Positions 59,746-64,000 of a stretch of 64,000 nucleotides of DNA are shown here, piece by piece. The first letter of the stretch is position 1. The number at the start of each line of letters is the position of its first letter. The notes beneath the pieces are model-generated. The model worked only from the letters and a program-made list of their open reading frames with translations, ran no database searches and had not been told where the DNA came from. The position numbers and the translations under genes were made by a program. Source of the DNA: Circinella minor (lineage: Eukaryota; Mucoromycota; Mucoromycetes; Mucorales; Lichtheimiaceae); assembly GCA_016758965.1 (NCBI GenBank), contig JAEPRB010000073.1:100150-164149 (forward strand), written 5' to 3'.

Positions 59746-60874
59746 AATAGCAATTTATATGGAAAATGATGAATTTTATATATAAAATTTAAAATTGACA
59801 CCCATTAAATAAATTTAAATAGACGAAGCTTAGGTTGTAAATAGAAGAGAAACTATACATTTTTTTCTTGTATCAAATATAGTATAATAATTATTGATTT
59901 TGCATTAATTTTTGATAAAATTATAATATTATTATTAATTGGGAGTTGGGTGCAAAATACTTATTTGGCCTTGGATTTAAGAGTTGGGGTTTGCTCTTCC
60001 CCTGAAAAAAAAACCGAAATTTTATTAAAAGCCAGATATGCATTAGTAAATAGGCTATTTCGTGCTGGAGGAGAGAAATACTTAAGTCAGAACCAATATA
60101 GGAAAAAAAAGAACACTCTAAAAAAACTAAGTGCCTGTATACATAAAGATGTTTATTAGCATATAAAAAGAAGGTAAAATAATAGTAAAGCTTTATAAAA
60201 GGCAGATATATTAGATTTTTAGACTGCTTTTGTGCATAATTATTACTTTTTTCTATACTTAGAATTTTATTTACAGATAAACGTTTTACAATCTTCACCT
60301 ATATCAGAAAATATATTGTAGTATGTATATAGTTATTTCTTTATAATCTTAATATCTAATGTCCTTATCAAATATATTGAAGAACATTATTATTATCCAT
60401 TTTCGAAATAATTTTACATGTGCAAAATTAAAATTATAGTGCGCAAAAAAATTGATCCAAGTATACAAAAATAAAATTCTAGGTGCATAAAAAATTATCA
60501 TGTGGAAAAGCAGTCTAAAAACCCAGTATATCTGCCTTTTATAAAGCTTTACTATTATTTTACCTTCTTTTTATATGCCAATAAACATCTTTATATATAC
60601 AGGCACTTGGTTTTTTTAGAGTATTCTTTTTTTTCCTATATTGATTCTGACTTAAGTATTTCTCTCCTCCAGCATGAAATAGCCTATTTACTAATGCATA
60701 TCTGGCTTTTAATAAAATTTTGGTTTTTTTTCAGGGAAAGAGCAAACCCCAACTCTTAAATCCGGGGCCAAATAAGTATTTTGAGTTGGGTGGCCCAAAG
60801 TCCAATTGGAGGTTGGACGAAATTTTTGGTCGCCCAATTTAAAGTTGGGTGGAATTGGACTTTAAACGGTAACA
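59746..60874 (-). repeat. Right terminal inverted repeat, interrupted
   Basis: Reverse complement of 47041-47332. The inner part is at 59746-59950 and the outer part at 60791-60874, split by an 829-bp foldback element. The two arms remain alignable throughout, with scattered transitions such as GGGCCGCCC versus GGGCCACCC. Confidence 0.75.
59954..60782. mobile_element. 829-bp foldback element with long TIRs and 10-bp target duplication
   Basis: Inverted arms of about 275 bp (59954-60228 and 60509-60782) begin AAAATACTTATTTGGCC and include GGATTTAAGAGTTGGGGTTTG and GCCAGATATGCATTAGTAAA in both orientations. The direct repeat GAGTTGGGTG flanks it at 59943-59952 and 60783-60792, with one further base differing. 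Long TIRs plus a 9-11-bp duplication are characteristic of Mutator-like elements. The centre of about 280 bp is AT-rich and non-coding, so it is non-autonomous. A related terminus occurs at 62602. Confidence 0.85.
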
Positions 60875-60875
60875 A

Positions 60876-62064
60876 TTCCCAGAGTTCACTAAGAACCAAG
60901 ATTGGTATGGAATCAAACTACTAAAAGATCAAAATCCAAAAAAAGAAATGGCCTATTCAACAATGAATGATCCCATTGTTCGGGCATTCCATGCATGCAA
61001 TATTACTAGCTTGCATACCACCCACGCAGGATGTGGTTCAGGTGCGCGAGATGCTGAATTGTGTGGTGCTACAGAAGATCAATTGTGATGCCATGGTTGC
61101 TGGAACATGCAAAGCATGGAACGTCATTATCTTATGAAGCTTTCGAGAAGCTCGATCCGTGCAGTCAATGGATTTCCTATGATGCAAGGTCGGTACTGGC
61201 TTCCTTGAGCATTAATAGAGCCATCAGAACCTTTAGAATGCAAGATTTTCCCTGAGTTGGACATGTGGTTGAGACGTGTGGAGAATGATGATAATGCCGA
61301 AAGGTCAATTGCTGCCTAAGGTTTCTTACGCCTTCTCAAAACAATGCATACCATTATTTTGCAAGATGCAGTCATGCTACAACAACAGTATCCTGCACAC
61401 CCAATGTTTCAACATCCTATATTCATGAATGATGAATTTCTTGAATTTGCATCAACATTGGCACATGCAGTTCGCATAACATCGACTCCTACTGAATTAC
61501 GATTACGAGATGCAATCCCTGATGTAAGTCATCGACTCAATACAATAGATACGAAAATGAAGATGTACTATCGGGCACAAATCAAAGCATTACGTCTGGA
61601 AAATTCACAGCTTAAACAAAGAAATGACTGCACTTCACAATAAGCTTGACCGTTTCATGTCTGGATCTATTCGCTTTGTCCCTGGTTCTTCTAATGTTGG
61701 TGAATCCATGGTAGCAGAAAACGTTCCTAGCATCAGTCTACAACATCTGCAAGATCCTACAAGTGGTTCTAGTGAGATTCCGCACTATGAGCTTGACAGC
61801 AACATCCAAACTGTCAATGAAGTATGGCGTGAGTGGTCTGTAGGACTTGCTGAACATTTACCTGCCGTTTCCAAATTAGAAAACAAATTGAAAGCAGCCT
61901 GGCGACCTACTACTATGATGAGACAACGTTTTAGTCAACGTCTGCTTATTGTCAAGGCTGTAAAGGCCATTGCAGAACAGAAACGTGAATTAGAAGGTAG
62001 TGAAAGTCATCCAGCTCAGCTTCTTGATGAATATCGCTCAAGCAAATCACTATCTCTTAATTAA
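60876..62064 (+). pseudogene. Ndc10/Crypton-like recombinase, 3' part (broken)
   Basis: Reading starts directly after the TIR element: FPEFTKNQDWYGIKLLKDQN, then VRAFHACNITSLHTTHAGCG and GARDAELCGATEDQL, the catalytic-domain part of the tyrosine recombinase-like family. It continues to a FPELDMWLRRVEN segment and a helical C terminus (AHPMFQHPIFMNDEFLEFAS; RAQIKALRLENSQLKQ; MTALHNKLDRFMSG). Stops in the same frame lie at 61086-61088 and near 61205 and 61316, and a one-base frame change is near 61620. Several stops and odd Cys residues sit where Arg would be expected. The 5' part is at 46621-47040, on the far side of the 13.8-kb insertion. Confidence 0.6.
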
Positions 62065-62601
62065 CTAATTTTAGACCTCAAAACAACGAACCCTGCTTCT
62101 CTTATCGCTCTAAATGTTACAAAAACTTTCAAATAACCATACAACATAATTACTATTCATATCTACCTTTCAATTTATATATTTTATTCATATATAATCA
62201 TTCCTTTTTACTGTAGCTGAACTTTTTTCCTATCGGGGTTTTTTTTAGTTATTCATATTTCTTTTGTTTCCTTTTCTCCTTATCCTATAGCATATTTTAA
62301 ATTATAAATTATAAACGTTATCTAAAGATTGCTCTTTTCTATAGAAGTCGTTTTATATTTTATCAAGATTGAATAGTTTACAGTTGGTATAAGTACATTT
62401 TTCAAATCTATTTTAAAAATTATTCGTTTTATATGGCGATGAAGAGAATTATTTTATTGACTCAACAAAAGGTCTACATATAGTCGATTCAGTCTTATTT
62501 TGATAATCTTTTCATTAGTGCGTCAGGTTGATATTCAAAATATACTTTAAGTTCTTTTTAGACTTATAAAAAAGATAAGCATCGTGGTTGTGTCTCAAAA
62601 T
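62065..62601. other. AT-rich spacer
   Basis: 3' flank of the recombinase relic. No genes are seen. Confidence 0.5.
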
Positions 62602-62720
62602 ACTTATTCGGCCCCGGATGGGATATGGGGTCAAAGTGTTCTTCCCCCTATTTTTCATCTTTATTGAAAGTCAGATATACGTCACAGAGACGGAAATTTC
62701 GCGTCATAGCAGAGAGAAAA
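62602..62720 (+). repeat. Solo terminus related to the 829-bp foldback element
   Basis: CAAAATACTTATTCGGCCCC is followed by GGGGT, CTTCCCCCTA, TTTATTGAAAGTCAGATATAC in the same order and spacing as the arm at 59954. It has lost similarity by about 62690. No partner arm occurs before the window ends. Confidence 0.6.
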
Positions 62721-62729
62721 AAAACGCTC

Positions 62730-63857
62730 ATGGTTTCTCTGCAACAAAATTCAAAACCACCCAAAAGAGGTACCATACATGATTCCAAACATGCACCTGG
62801 ATTATTAGATCCACAAATGACTTGGGCTCAAATACTACAAAGTAAAAGAGTTTCTTTGATGCATAATGTCATAAAGGAATCAACCACTAGTAACAACAAC
62901 GACACTAACAATATAACAAACAAAAAAACAGATGAATGGACGACTATTTATTCTCATGTTTGGAAAGTGGGCAATAGTCCTCATTCTAGTGTTTTTATTG
63001 ATATTAGTACTAGACATGAAGACGAATTGACAGTTATACAGATTGCAAAGCAACAATTTCCCAACTCTATGGGAGTCATTCCTCATCGCGAAGGAAAACG
63101 ACGTGTGTTATTAGAACTTGCTTTTGACGATGAAAATTACATAGAACGTGCTCTTAATATCGGACTTGAATTCTTAAAATCGAAAACACGTATTCTTGGT
63201 TCTCATGCCATGCCAAATAAGGGGATTGTGCGCAAACTTCGTCTCACTCATTTACCTTTGGTCTGTGAACCTGAACTCTTATCCATTTTAAAAAAAAGTC
63301 TTCAACCTTATAGACGCATTCTTAATATCGGCTGCTTTCGCGAACCCACTACCAATTTTTTCATGGGGCCTGGTTATGCTGTACTCGATTGTCAACCTAT
63401 TGAAGGTGAACATTCTTTTTATGATTTGAAACATATAATTGATTGGGCTAATGAGTATGAACATGCCTTTTATGCTACTTAGGCTGACATGCCTCTCCAT
63501 TGCACATGGTGTCACGAGCAAGGGCATCATCGCCGGGATTGTTCTAAACTCAATGGTAGCCAAAAAGAGTGTTGGAGCTGCCATGAAAGAGGGCATATTT
63601 CTTGTGATTGCCCGTATACTAATGACAAGAAAAGGAAAACTGTTGGTGGTGGTACCCAACGTCAACCTAAAGGTCTAAACAAAAAAAAAAAGAAGGAAGG
63701 ATTGGGTTGGAGGAGATGCCTCCAAAGAGTAGTCTCCAACAACAACCACATACAGGATTTTGCATTTGTCTCGGGACACAAACCCACGAATTTACCGCAT
63801 ATAAAATATAAGTTTATCCGCTTACAAAGGACAAGTTTGTCCACTTATGATAAATGA
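62730..63857 (+). CDS. Gag/ORF1-like zinc-knuckle protein with an in-frame TAG
   Basis: From ATG 62730 the frame runs through MTWAQILQSKRVSL, a globular part with QFPNSMGVIPHREGKRRVLL and KGIVRKLRLTHLPLVCEPE, to TAG at 63480-63482. The same frame resumes with ADMPLHCTWCHEQGHHRRDC and a second knuckle CWSCHERGHISCDCP, then a lysine-rich stretch, ending at 63855-63857. Two CCHC knuckles after an RRM-like or globular region is the layout of LINE ORF1 or gag-like nucleic-acid-binding proteins. The TAG separates the body from the knuckles, so this is either a readthrough site or a nonsense mutation. The partner reverse transcriptase, if any, lies outside the window. The last codons run into tandem repeats. 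Confidence 0.55.
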
Positions 63858-64000
63858 CTTTATTCAGTTATGAGAGTTAATTTATTCGCTTAGAAAAGAT
63901 AACTTTTTCCGCTTATAATAAGTAATGTTATCCGCTTATAAAGAGTAAACTTCTTCGCTTATAAAATATAAGCTTATTCACTTATAAAAGTAAGCTTTTT
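63795..64000. repeat. 23-bp tandem repeat (minisatellite), runs off the window
   Basis: About nine imperfect units of 22-24 bases with consensus roughly CCGCTTATAAAATATAAGTT. The most regular units are at 63920-64000. The CTTATAA...TTATAAG core is itself palindromic. The array overlaps the end of the zinc-knuckle reading frame and continues beyond the window. Confidence 0.8.

Larger units (their letters stand above)
47041..60874. mobile_element. 13.8-kb TIR element (Ginger-like) with nested insertions
   Basis: The ends read TGTTAGC... at 47041 and ...GGTAACA at 60874, giving 5'-TG...CA-3' termini. Terminal inverted repeats of about 290 bp run from 47041 to about 47332 and, in reverse, from 60874 back to about 59746, once the 829-bp insertion at 59954-60782 is discounted. 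Inside lie a degenerate KRBA2/Ginger-type integrase (47428-51549) and a Helitron (about 52.7-58.9 kb). Without those insertions the element would be about 7 kb, a reasonable size for an integrase-type DNA transposon. No matching target duplication is seen (GGGT at the left, ATTC at the right). Confidence 0.65.

Noticed and set aside
59954..60782. Two similar hydrophobic ORFs in the arms of the foldback element
   Set aside because: They are identical because the arms are inverted copies, and their composition is that of translated AT-rich non-coding DNA.
47041..60874. Maverick/Polinton or virus-derived element
   Set aside because: Large size and TIRs suggested it, but there is no protein-primed polymerase, capsid, packaging ATPase or protease. 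The length comes from a Helitron and a foldback nested in an integrase-type element.
1..64000. tRNA or rRNA genes
   Set aside because: Scanning by eye on both strands for T-loop (GGTTCGAATCC-like) and rRNA core sequences gave no convincing hit. A tRNAscan or Rfam search would be needed to exclude them fully.

Overview
The window is nuclear DNA of a filamentous fungus, most likely an early-diverging one (Mucoromycota, Mucorales-like). It is strongly AT-rich. Genes carry many short GT-AG introns of roughly 50-150 nt, and spacing is compact, with several head-to-head pairs. The repeat content also fits: Ndc10/Crypton-like recombinase relics, a KRBA2/Ginger-like integrase, a Helitron and LINE tails. 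The species cannot be named from the sequence alone.

Left part, 1-30.3 kb, is ordinary gene-dense sequence. In order it holds: the last exon of an MFS transporter; a FAM210/DUF1279-like mitochondrial protein; a COX14-like assembly factor; coactosin; a small membrane protein; a 2H phosphoesterase; an ARMC7-like protein; a PPR protein; a six-exon focadhesin-like protein of about 1810 residues; a mitochondrial DEAD-box helicase; an STK16/ENV7 kinase; a GATA factor; a serine carboxypeptidase; a Kre9/KNH-type secreted protein; and a DUF3245-like nuclear protein. At least four of these look mitochondrial (FAM210-like, COX14-like, PPR, DEAD-box). They do not form an operon.

Middle part, 30.3-46.6 kb, is gene-poor. 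It has LINE C-terminal remnants, an intact but unrecognised 477-residue ORF, a roughly 1.17-kb inverted-repeat element, an eight-exon SDR, a seven-exon Sec14 protein, a small helical protein, and one copy of a three-copy MITE family whose other two copies lie at 2.7-3.8 kb.

Right part, 46.6-62.1 kb, is a nested transposon stack. The two ends of a decayed Ndc10/Crypton-like recombinase gene are separated by a 13.8-kb TG...CA element with about 290-bp terminal inverted repeats. That element carries a degenerate KRBA2/Ginger-type integrase. A decayed Helitron (Rep-Pif1 helicase) sits inside it. An 829-bp foldback element with a 10-bp target duplication is inserted in its right terminal repeat. 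From 62.6 kb to the end there is a zinc-knuckle gag/ORF1-like gene, starting next to a terminus related to the foldback element, and then a 23-bp tandem repeat that runs off the window.

Lesions in the right-hand relics are mostly C-to-T or G-to-A, often at CpG arginine codons, which suggests methylation-linked decay. All functions are read from motifs and family knowledge; no search was run.
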